DNA from: Sedimentisphaerales bacterium
Lineage (GTDB): Bacteria > Planctomycetota > Phycisphaerae > Sedimentisphaerales > SM23-30
Assembly (NCBI GenBank): GCA_030636065.1
Contig: DAOVXR010000128.1
Coordinates: forward strand, 1-5,789
Direction of reading: 5' to 3'
DNA: 5,789 nt
Shown: positions 1 through 5,573 of the stretch, piece by piece
Numbering within the stretch: the first letter of the stretch is position 1
How the letters are laid out: each line of letters starts with the position of its first letter
Notes under the pieces: generated by a model
Database searches by the model: none
Told to the model about the DNA's origin: nothing
What the model saw: the letters and a program-made list of their open reading frames with translations, nothing else
Translations under genes and position numbers: made by a program

Positions 1-115
1 AGATTTAAAATTGTTGGTGTTTTTTGCTCATCAGTACTTGGTACAAAAAGACTTACTAACAGTTGCTTAATTATGAAAAATCATCGTATCTTAATATCGT
101 GTAAACTTTAATCTG

Positions 116-279
116 AAGTGCAACAATAACAAATACCAAAATGATTGAAATTCCGCAAAAATCGAGAGAAAAATCGTTTGGGCGGCTGGACAAATTTGGG
201 GCACGGGGGGGGGAAATTTTTCCAGCCGGGCCCCCGAACTATTTTTCTCGTCGTCAACTAGTTAGCATTTGTTGCACTT
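116..279. repeat. Nested three-arm inverted repeat around a G9 tract
   Basis: Three inverted-repeat pairs are nested around one centre. The outer arms are AAGTGCAACAA (116-126) and its exact complement (269-279). The middle arms are GAGAAAAAT (166-174) and its exact complement (241-249). The inner arms, 183-197 and 214-228, pair at 14 of 15 positions with one C/T mismatch. The 16-base inner loop (198-213) is almost all G and includes nine G in a row at 205-213. I see no convincing gene in 1-280; the rest of that stretch is AT-rich. The fold could be a non-autonomous foldback or MITE-like element, or a structured transcript. No transposase gene or target-site duplication was recognised. The pairings are read directly; any function is unknown. 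Confidence 0.5.
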
Positions 280-280
280 G

Positions 281-519
281 TTAGTTGAATCCGCCTTTAT
301 AAATACCAAATTCTCTTATTGCATCGAACATAGCCAATACATTTTCAACCGGGGTTTCTTCAAGAATCGTATCATGACTTACGCCTGCGATATAGCCGCC
401 GCCGGGCATCATAATATCGAGAATTTCTTTTGTCTTTTCTTTTACAAAGTATCCATAAATAAGGACTTGTCAAGAATAAACGGGATTAAATTGGCAACTG
501 CCCCTTGTATTCCAAAATA
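281..519 (-). pseudogene. Remnant of a uroporphyrinogen decarboxylase-like (UROD superfamily) gene, C-terminal end only
   Basis: Read on the minus strand, 445 down to a TAA at 281-283 encodes a 54-residue tail with PGGGYIAGVSHD and PVENVLAMFDAIREFG. This is the usual end of UROD-superfamily proteins: a glycine-rich turn, then an H/D loop, then P-EN-LAM(F/Y)-A-RE-G. The family includes corrinoid-linked methyltransferases and many uncharacterised members and is normally about 330-380 residues long, so most of the gene is missing. In this frame a TGA at 470-472 closes the reading frame and no good start codon precedes the conserved part. In another frame, 519 to about 448 reads YFGIQGAVANLIPF, which weakly resembles the preceding barrel strand (GG-D-Q-LPF in homologues). 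That suggests a frameshift between about 446 and 472. Nothing recognisable remains beyond about 520, where palindromic repeats begin. The tail is confident; the upstream extension is tentative. Confidence 0.7.
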
Positions 520-582
520 TCAGTTGACTATTATGCTGATAGTGGTTAGTTTACGAGTAACCGTTCACAGATTATTTATTAG

Positions 583-603
583 CCCCCGATGTAAAATCGG
601 GGG
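583..603. repeat. GC-rich palindrome (8-bp stem, 5-base loop)
   Basis: CCCCCGAT at 583-590 pairs perfectly with ATCGGGGG at 596-603 around the loop GTAAA. It stands out from an AT-rich surround and lies between the decayed UROD-like remnant and the dehydrogenase gene. No T run follows on either strand, so a simple intrinsic terminator is unlikely. A dispersed REP-like intergenic repeat fits better, but that needs other copies in the genome. Confidence 0.55.
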
Positions 604-614
604 ATTCTTCCGTA

Positions 615-631
615 GGCGGGCCGTGCCCGCC
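615..631. repeat. GC-rich palindrome (7-bp stem, 3-base loop)
   Basis: GGCGGGC at 615-621 pairs perfectly with GCCCGCC at 625-631 around the loop CGT. It begins 11 bases after the 583-603 palindrome but differs from it in sequence, so it looks like a separate repeat type rather than a second copy. Confidence 0.55.
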
Positions 632-638
632 ATTTGAG

Positions 639-689
639 ATTGCCTGTGACAAATAGCAACATTTATCCGAAGTTCGAAGTACAGGCAAT
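639..689. repeat. 9-bp inverted repeat pair with 33-base spacer
   Basis: ATTGCCTGT at 639-647 is the exact reverse complement of ACAGGCAAT at 681-689. The spacer contains the self-similar stretch CGAAGTTCGAAGT (668-680). It lies within the non-coding run upstream of the dehydrogenase gene. It could be a loose hairpin, a pair of protein-binding half sites, or the edges of a small repeat unit. Only the pairing itself is seen. Confidence 0.35.
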
Positions 690-703
690 GGCGACTTTCT
701 ATT

Positions 704-760
704 ATTCGTTATTGGGACTTCGTCATTGATTCCTCATTCGGGCTTCTTAATTCGTCATTA
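704..760. repeat. Degenerate short repeats of an ATTCGTCATT-type unit
   Basis: Three imperfect copies of an ATTCGTCATT-like unit begin at 704 (ATTCGTTATT), 729 (ATTCCTCATT) and 750 (ATTCGTCATT). The first two are each followed by a GGGACTTC or GGGCTTC segment. The spacing of about 21-25 bases gives a rough tandem array. The upstream in-frame extension of the dehydrogenase ORF translates this repeat, which is one reason to reject that extension. Confidence 0.45.
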
Positions 761-776
761 TTGTCGTAGTCGTAGG

Positions 777-792
777 ATGGGCTTCAGCCCAT
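777..792. repeat. Near-continuous palindrome ATGGGCT-TC-AGCCCAT
   Basis: A 7-bp perfect inverted repeat with a 2-base centre. Preceded by GTAGG, it resembles a GGGCTTCAGCCC repeat that I recall from intergenic regions of several environmental bacterial genomes (from memory, not searched). It ends about 15 bases before the GGAG ribosome binding site of the dehydrogenase gene, so in the mRNA leader it could form a small hairpin near the start. Confidence 0.5.
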
Positions 793-807
793 GCTGCTTT
801 CTAACAT

Positions 808-811
808 GGAG
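808..811 (+). promoter_or_regulatory. Ribosome binding site deciding the GTG start of the dehydrogenase
   Basis: GGAG at 808-811 lies 7 bases before the GTG at 819. The peptide from that GTG begins (M)KALVLKSPD, the normal first strand of medium-chain dehydrogenases. The longer frame opening at a TTG at 726 adds 31 residues translated from repeats and has no such site. Confidence 0.8.
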
Positions 812-818
812 TAATTCA

Positions 819-1904
819 GTGAAAGCACTTGTTTTAAAGTCTCCCGATCGGATCGAACTAATGGACGTGCCGAAGCCGAAGCTTTCAGCCGGGCAGGTAC
901 TGATCAGGGTTTCCAGATGTGGTATTTGCGGCAGTGATATTCGTTATTTTCATGGCGAGAATCCCTGGGCCAAGCAGACTCTCGGCCGTCATATCGACAA
1001 TCCGCCGAACATCATCCTCGGCCACGAGTTCACAGGTGTTGTGCATGAGGTATTCGACAAATCCGACACTCATTTGCTCGACAAGCGTGTCGGGGTTAAT
1101 ACCTTTGTTACTTGTGGCCGATGTAACTTTTGTCGAAATGGCCGGGAAAACTTATGTGATTACACAAAGCACCTCGGCCACGGACAGGGCTGGGGCGAAA
1201 TGGACTTTTATCCCGGCGGCATGGCGGAGTTTTGCCCTGCGTTTGTCAGTCAGATATTCGAACTGCCTGAAAACATAACTGATAACCAGGCCACGTTTTT
1301 TGACCCTCTGATTTCCGCCATTCACGCTGTGGACGTAGGCCGGCCAAAGCCGTTGGACAAGGTTGCCGTTCTCGGAGCCGGCCCTATCGGCCTGTTGATA
1401 GCGCAGCTTGTCAAGGTTTATGGGGCGACTCGAACCTTTATTACTGATATTGCCGCTGAGAATATTACTATCGCTGGAGAAATCGGCGTCGATTATCCTC
1501 TGAATATCAGTAGCGGCTCGAAATGTCTCAACGACCTTGTTATGGAAAAAACGAATTCTCAGGGCGTCGATCTTGCTTTTAATACAGTCGGTACATCGGC
1601 AAGCATTCTCGAATCACTGAAAATCCTCAAAAAGCGTGGAACGCTGGTTCTGATGGCAATGAAGGAAGACGAGATCAGCTTTCCATCACTGCTGCTCAGC
1701 GGAGAGCGGACTATAAGAACATCTTCGAACGCTATGTACACCGATTTCCCACGGGTCGTCGAATTGGTATCAGCCGAACAGGTAAAAGTGGACCCGCTGA
1801 TTACACACCACTTTGATTTGTCCGATGCCGTCAAGGCTTTTGAGGTGGCATGTAATAAGGACAAAAGCGGAGCCGTCAAGGTCATCATCAATTGCCGGTC
1901 ATGA
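819..1904 (+). CDS. Zinc-dependent medium-chain alcohol/polyol dehydrogenase (threonine/sorbitol/idonate dehydrogenase-like)
   Basis: A 361-residue cytoplasmic oxidoreductase of the medium-chain dehydrogenase family, of usual length. It probably oxidises a secondary alcohol of a polyol, sugar, sugar acid or amino acid with NAD. The N-terminal GroES-like domain has the catalytic-zinc Cys37 in CGICGSD and His69-Glu70 in GHE. The structural-zinc lobe has Cys99, Cys102, Cys105 and Cys113 in the usual CxxCxxCx7C spacing. Residue 162 in FDPL lies where many sorbitol-type enzymes have Glu; Asp there recalls threonine dehydrogenase. The Rossmann domain carries GAGPIG (186-191), and Asp210 ends its second strand, which favours NAD over NADP. 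Arg42 follows CGSDI where many relatives have His, so the substrate or proton relay may differ. The GTG start is supported by GGAG 7 bases upstream. The stop overlaps the next start (ATGA), indicating a shared mRNA and coupled translation. Family assignment is firm; substrate is unknown. Confidence 0.93.
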   Translation: MKALVLKSPDRIELMDVPKPKLSAGQVLIRVSRCGICGSDIRYFHGENPWAKQTLGRHIDNPPNIILGHEFTGVVHEVFDKSDTHLLDKRVGVNTFVTCGRCNFCRNGRENLCDYTKHLGHGQGWGEMDFYPGGMAEFCPAFVSQIFELPENITDNQATFFDPLISAIHAVDVGRPKPLDKVAVLGAGPIGLLIAQLVKVYGATRTFITDIAAENITIAGEIGVDYPLNISSGSKCLNDLVMEKTNSQGVDLAFNTVGTSASILESLKILKKRGTLVLMAMKEDEISFPSLLLSGERTIRTSSNAMYTDFPRVVELVSAEQVKVDPLITHHFDLSDAVKAFEVACNKDKSGAVKVIINCRS

Positions 1905-2722
1905 ACGCATTAGTCAACGAAATCAACGAAACGCACGTTACCCCTGGCAGCCTTCGAATCTGGTGGACAGGTCAGGAAGGGTTTGTCTTCAAGACACCCG
2001 GGCGAATTATTTATATCGACCCTTACCTTAGCACCTACGCCGAAAAAATAACCAGGGGCAAAGTCAACGAGCACGTGCGCATCAGGTCGGCGCCGATGAA
2101 ACCCGAAGACGTCAACCACGCCGACATTGTGTTCTGCACCCATAACCACGCCGACCACATCGACCCTGAGAGCATTCCGATCATTGCTGTTAAGTCGCCC
2201 CATGCCCGTTTTATTGTGCCGGAATGTGCCTTTGATACGATGCGGAGTTTCGGAATCGATAACGAGAGAATTCGCACGATGAAAGGCGACGACAAACTGA
2301 GCTTTGAAGGAATACAAATTTATGCCGTCCCTGCCAAACACGAAAAATTCGATAAACATCCCGAAAAGGGCTATCCCTATCTCGGTTATGTAATTAATAT
2401 TGACGGCATTATGGTATTTCATGCTGGCGATACGATTCCGTATAACGGGCAGGTTGAACGCTTGAAACAATATAAAATCGACATTGCTTTTCTGCCCATT
2501 AACGGCAGGGACGATCTCAGACACCGGCTCGAATTAGAAGGCAATTTCACCTGCGAGGAAGCGGTCCGATTCGCCCTTGACATCGACGCCGGTTTGACCA
2601 TTCCGATGCACTATGATATGTTCACTATCAACACCGCCGACGTAAATGAATTTCGCCGGTTAGCTGACAGGCACAATCTTCGTTATTTGATAATGGAGCA
2701 CGCCGGCTCTTTTCTTTATTAG
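1901..2722 (+). CDS. UlaG-like metallo-beta-lactamase-fold hydrolase (putative sugar lactonase)
   Basis: A 273-residue cytoplasmic protein with no signal peptide. The metal-binding HxHxDH motif is His81, His83, Asp85 and His86 (THNHADHID). Further likely ligands are His147 (AKH), Asp177 (HAGDT) and His237 in IPMHYDMF. These motifs, plus NGRDD (201-205) and VTPG near the N terminus followed by WWTGQEG, match the UlaG group, whose E. coli member opens L-ascorbate-6-phosphate lactone. E. coli UlaG is about 354 residues. This protein has only about 15 residues before the VTPG motif and ends earlier, so it is a shorter relative and need not use the same substrate. The ATG at 1901 is preferred over a TTG at 1892 because it makes an ATGA overlap with the dehydrogenase stop. 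The flanking dehydrogenases suggest hydrolysis of a lactone or similar sugar-derived ester; that is inference. Confidence 0.9.
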   Translation: MNALVNEINETHVTPGSLRIWWTGQEGFVFKTPGRIIYIDPYLSTYAEKITRGKVNEHVRIRSAPMKPEDVNHADIVFCTHNHADHIDPESIPIIAVKSPHARFIVPECAFDTMRSFGIDNERIRTMKGDDKLSFEGIQIYAVPAKHEKFDKHPEKGYPYLGYVINIDGIMVFHAGDTIPYNGQVERLKQYKIDIAFLPINGRDDLRHRLELEGNFTCEEAVRFALDIDAGLTIPMHYDMFTINTADVNEFRRLADRHNLRYLIMEHAGSFLY

Positions 2723-2811
2723 GCCCGAAGGGCCGAAAGAGCGCATAGCCGGGGGCATAGCGTAAACCCCCGGAAGAGTTGCGACAACCACTATTAAAGC
2801 CCTGAAAGGGC
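2722..2811. repeat. Intergenic repeat block with three hairpins
   Basis: Almost the whole gap between the hydrolase and the SDR gene is repeat-like. GGCCC-GAA-GGGCC (2722-2734) and GCCCT-GAA-AGGGC (2799-2811) are two similar small hairpins, each overlapping or followed by CGAAAGA. Between them, CCGGGGG (2749-2755) pairs with CCCCCGG (2767-2773) across an 11-base loop. The first hairpin overlaps the hydrolase stop codon. No T run follows, so transcription probably continues into the SDR gene. The hairpins could limit read-through or affect mRNA stability. The layout resembles REP-like elements of Planctomycetes and relatives, judged from memory. Confidence 0.6.
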
Positions 2812-2841
2812 GAAAGAAAGCAACCTGATAGGAGATAAAAG

Positions 2842-3606
2842 ATGGAATTAGAAGGTAAAGTTGCGTTGGTTACCGGCTCAAGTCGAGGCATCGGCAGGGC
2901 TATCGCTCTTGAGCTTGCTCGCAATGGATGCAAAGTGGTTGTGCACGGTTCACGAGACTCTGACACTCTTTGCGGCTCTTATGATAATGTCAAAGAACTG
3001 AGTTGTGATTCTATTATGTTCGCGGCGGATTTGTCGGAGCCGACAGCGATTGATAAAATGTTTTCGCGGATAGAGAAAACCTTCGCCGGGCTTGATATTC
3101 TCGTCAACAACGCAGCCATACAGAATCCCGGTCCTGTTCTGGAGCTTGCGCGGGAAGATTGGGACAGAGTGCTTTCTGTTAATCTCAGGGCGCCTTTTTT
3201 GTGTTCTCAACATGCCGGCAGAATGATGTGTAACAGCAAAAAGGGTGGAAAGATTATCAATATCAGTTCCGTTCACGCCTATGATGCCAGACGGAACTAT
3301 GCCCACTATAGTGCCTCGAAGGGTGCTCTGGAAATCCTGACAAAATCTTTAGCCCTGGAATTGGCGCAATACGACATTCAGGTCAACTCTATTGTAGCCG
3401 GTGCCATCGCTACCGAATTGACACTGCCGGAAAGACAATCGAAATTACTGACCGCCATCCCGGCAGGCAGAATCGGCACAACTGAAGAAATAGCTCACCT
3501 CGTTACTTTTTTGAGTTCGAACCGCTGCGACTACCTGACTGGCGCCAGTATCACTGTGGATGGCGGGATAACACTGGGATTCTGCGCAAGCCGTCCTGAT
3601 TTATGA
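2842..3606 (+). CDS. Short-chain dehydrogenase/reductase (SDR), classical FabG/gluconate-5-dehydrogenase-like
   Basis: A 254-residue soluble NAD(P)-dependent oxidoreductase of classical SDR length. It has the cofactor motif TGSSRGIG (11-18), Asp63 of the ADL adenine-contact site, NNAA (89-92), Asn114 (SVNL) and the catalytic Ser143, Tyr156 and Lys160 (YSASKG). The C-terminal part has TGASITVDGG, typical of the FabG/glucose-dehydrogenase branch. After strand six, VAGAIATE replaces the usual (A/G)PG-I-T, so the normally conserved Pro is Ala; the catalytic tetrad is otherwise complete. GGAG at 2831-2834 lies 7 bases before the ATG. It follows the dehydrogenase and UlaG-like genes on the same strand after 119 bases of hairpin repeats, so it is probably co-transcribed or driven from that gap. 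A role in lipid synthesis is less likely in this setting than sugar or polyol metabolism, but the substrate cannot be told from sequence. Confidence 0.92.
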   Translation: MELEGKVALVTGSSRGIGRAIALELARNGCKVVVHGSRDSDTLCGSYDNVKELSCDSIMFAADLSEPTAIDKMFSRIEKTFAGLDILVNNAAIQNPGPVLELAREDWDRVLSVNLRAPFLCSQHAGRMMCNSKKGGKIINISSVHAYDARRNYAHYSASKGALEILTKSLALELAQYDIQVNSIVAGAIATELTLPERQSKLLTAIPAGRIGTTEEIAHLVTFLSSNRCDYLTGASITVDGGITLGFCASRPDL

Positions 3607-3643
3607 AAAAGGTAAGCGTTCGGTACATCACAGTCAATCTGAA

Positions 3644-3672
3644 CTTTTGACGCCGGCGTCAAGATTCTTTTT
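3644..3672 (+). terminator. Probable intrinsic terminator of the three-gene plus-strand unit
   Basis: TTGACGCCGGCGTCAA at 3647-3662 is a perfect 16-base palindrome. It can form a 6-bp stem with a CCGG loop. Five bases later comes TTTTT (3668-3672), which is a little far for a textbook terminator. It sits just past the SDR stop, in the gap between convergent genes, and includes the TGA stop of the minus-strand membrane protein gene. There is no T run on the minus-strand side, so any termination there would be weaker. A palindromic protein-binding site is the main alternative. Confidence 0.45.
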
Positions 3673-5554
3673 GCAGGGGTCTATGCGTCCCAGACTTATG
3701 TGTTATCCGGTAAACGTTCATAAGCCTGCCGCCTTTAGTATAAAACTGTTTTACAAACCTGAACGGGCCAACATCTTTCGGGTTCCGTAGCATGTTGATA
3801 TTCTTTATACCCAGTAGCCGAAACGCAAACTTTTGCGGCTTGGGGGGTAAGTTAAAAACAAAGCCAACGTAGGTAAGGTTATTTTTATAGCAACTCTTAA
3901 TAAACTCCCGCGGACTGCTCGTATCGAGGCTTTTGGAGCTGACAAAGTTTTTCTTGTATTCCGGCGCAAAGTATTTCAGAAAATGTGGCGCGTAAGTTGC
4001 GATGGTTTCGCCTGGTTTGGCGTTTTTTTCGTACCATTTGGCCAGGTGTTTGAATTCGAGATATCGCTGTCCGTTTTTTAGTCTGCCTGCCACACAAAAG
4101 TGGTTTGAAACAATCATCAGGCACAGTACAGCCGATAAGGTGATATTGGTCAAAAAATGTTTGCTCTTATAAAATGCGATATGCGCGAGCAGTATTGCTA
4201 TCGTTACGGCAATAGCAACGTATGGCAGGTTGCCTGATGCGTGGCTGATCTGTTCGGTTTGGCTCAGCCGCGGGAACAGCCGAATAAACCAGATACTTGC
4301 TGCGCAGGATATAAGTATTTGCAGAATTACTATGAGCCAATGAGGGATATTGATTTTTTGTTTGATAATTTGCAGGCAGATCAACCAGCCATAACAGCAT
4401 AACAGCAGTGCAAGCCAGGATATCGGTGTACAGTACCGGTGGAGCGTGTCGGCACGTAAAGAATGGATAAGAAAATACGCGAAAATAAACAGGAGCATCG
4501 CTAAAACGCTCCGATTATGCGTAATTTTATCGTACTGATCGGATGTTTTTGCGGTTGGAGTTTGCGAATCCGATGCCGACACAATCGGCCTCCCCGTCAA
4601 AGATCGATAAAACCCGGACGATACGATCATACAGGACAAGTTGTATATTATAGCGATGATAATACCGCCGACAGCGGCAATTTTACTGATTATAGATAAT
4701 GTGCCGACCATATCCCTGTTGGAAATGGTGAATAATGGCGCAAACGTGGACTGCCAGAGATAAAAGATAAACTTGCCCACAGATGTGCCGTGGCCGTAAT
4801 GGCCGACGTAGTGGGAAATACCCGGCTTCCATGTCAGATATGTGCCCAGCATCCATACAGCCAGCGGCAACGCCGCGAGAGCAGACCATAACAGCGACCG
4901 TAGCAGACGACGGACTGTCCAGCAGTCCAGCATATCGATCACAAAGGCAATCATTACCAGAGCGGCACACTCATAACGAACCATACACGCAACCGAAGCA
5001 AATAAGTACCGCCAACGCGAACGCCTGATTATCAGATATAGTGTTGAAAGGATAAAAAATATCAATGTGGTTTCCGCGATTGCTCGGCCCAGGTGTTTTA
5101 GCAAATGAGGGTTAAGGATCGCAATGATCGCGAACCATACACCGGAATAGCCCAGAATCCTTTTGCCGATCAGCCATAACAGCAGCAGATTCAGCGGATG
5201 CAGAACAGCATTGAGTATCCATGCACCGTGCAGATCGGGACAGTCCCCGCCGAGAACTCGGCCGATAGCCACCGGTAAAACGCTGAAAACAGGAGCACGC
5301 TTGAAACTCGAAGGCAACTGAAAAGATAAAAGTTTTTGGCCTGTATTGATAAAGCCAAAAAAATCCCGGTCGGGGACCGGTTGATGGCCGTAGTAAATCG
5401 CCGATTGATAAATACCGAAGATAAGCAAAATAACGGCAATGGAAATATTGAAATACTTCTGTCCGGACTCACCGCCGGGGACGAGTTGGTTCGATTGCCG
5501 CTGAGTAACTGATGGGGGATGGGGCTTTCTCTGCCTGCCCTTTTTTTTAACCAT
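3659..5554 (-). CDS. Polytopic membrane protein, GT-C (PMT/ArnT-like) glycosyltransferase family
   Basis: A 631-residue integral membrane protein. A basic, proline-rich cytoplasmic head (1-32, starting MVKKKGRQRK) precedes the first membrane helix (about 35-55). The next loop has PVPDRDFFGFINTGQ (59-73), whose acidic residues Asp62 and Asp64 stand where GT-C enzymes keep their catalytic Asp/Glu. Roughly eleven to thirteen hydrophobic segments follow up to about residue 488, with RAIAETTLIFFILSTLYL (157-174) typical of the PMT_2 fold. The C-terminal 140 residues are soluble and probably lie outside the cytoplasmic membrane. Such enzymes move a sugar from a polyprenyl-phosphate carrier to lipid, protein or glycan; donor and acceptor here are unknown. 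The ATG at 5554 has a weak GGATGAG upstream. The gene starts 19 bases after the stop of the lectin-fold gene, so the two are probably co-transcribed. It converges on the SDR gene. The superfamily is likely; enzymatic activity is inferred. Confidence 0.75.
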   Translation of the reverse strand: MVKKKGRQRKPHPPSVTQRQSNQLVPGGESGQKYFNISIAVILLIFGIYQSAIYYGHQPVPDRDFFGFINTGQKLLSFQLPSSFKRAPVFSVLPVAIGRVLGGDCPDLHGAWILNAVLHPLNLLLLWLIGKRILGYSGVWFAIIAILNPHLLKHLGRAIAETTLIFFILSTLYLIIRRSRWRYLFASVACMVRYECAALVMIAFVIDMLDCWTVRRLLRSLLWSALAALPLAVWMLGTYLTWKPGISHYVGHYGHGTSVGKFIFYLWQSTFAPLFTISNRDMVGTLSIISKIAAVGGIIIAIIYNLSCMIVSSGFYRSLTGRPIVSASDSQTPTAKTSDQYDKITHNRSVLAMLLFIFAYFLIHSLRADTLHRYCTPISWLALLLCCYGWLICLQIIKQKINIPHWLIVILQILISCAASIWFIRLFPRLSQTEQISHASGNLPYVAIAVTIAILLAHIAFYKSKHFLTNITLSAVLCLMIVSNHFCVAGRLKNGQRYLEFKHLAKWYEKNAKPGETIATYAPHFLKYFAPEYKKNFVSSKSLDTSSPREFIKSCYKNNLTYVGFVFNLPPKPQKFAFRLLGIKNINMLRNPKDVGPFRFVKQFYTKGGRLMNVYRITHKSGTHRPLQKES

Positions 5555-5573
5555 AAGAACTCATCCGTTTATG

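Noticed and set aside
198..230. G-quadruplex as a stand-alone feature
   Set aside because: Enough G tracts exist only if the nine-G run is split and a long loop to 228-230 is allowed; mentioned as a possibility within the inverted-repeat finding but not annotated.
141..284. 47-codon plus-strand ORF starting ATG at 141
   Set aside because: No Shine-Dalgarno sequence, it spans the inverted repeats and the G9 run, and the product shows no family motif; most likely incidental.
524..552. Possible sigma-70 promoter with TTGACT at 524-529
   Set aside because: At 17-base spacing the -10 is TAGTTT, only 3 of 6 matches, and it is about 270 bases from the dehydrogenase start; too weak to call.
269..637. 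122-codon plus-strand open frame
   Set aside because: It runs antisense to the UROD-like remnant, has no ribosome binding site, and its end is translated from the 583-603 and 615-631 palindromes; no recognisable protein family.
726..818. N-terminal extension of the dehydrogenase from a TTG at 726
   Set aside because: The 31 extra residues come from repeat sequence, lie outside the family's normal start, and have no ribosome binding site; GTG at 819 fits better.
1892..1900. TTG start for the UlaG-like hydrolase, three codons upstream
   Set aside because: The ATG at 1901 gives the common ATGA overlap with the preceding stop; the TTG offers no better ribosome binding site.
1910..2524. 204-codon minus-strand open frame opposite the hydrolase gene
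   Set aside because: The plus strand encodes a clear UlaG-like protein with all metal ligands; the antisense frame has no family motifs and is a shadow.
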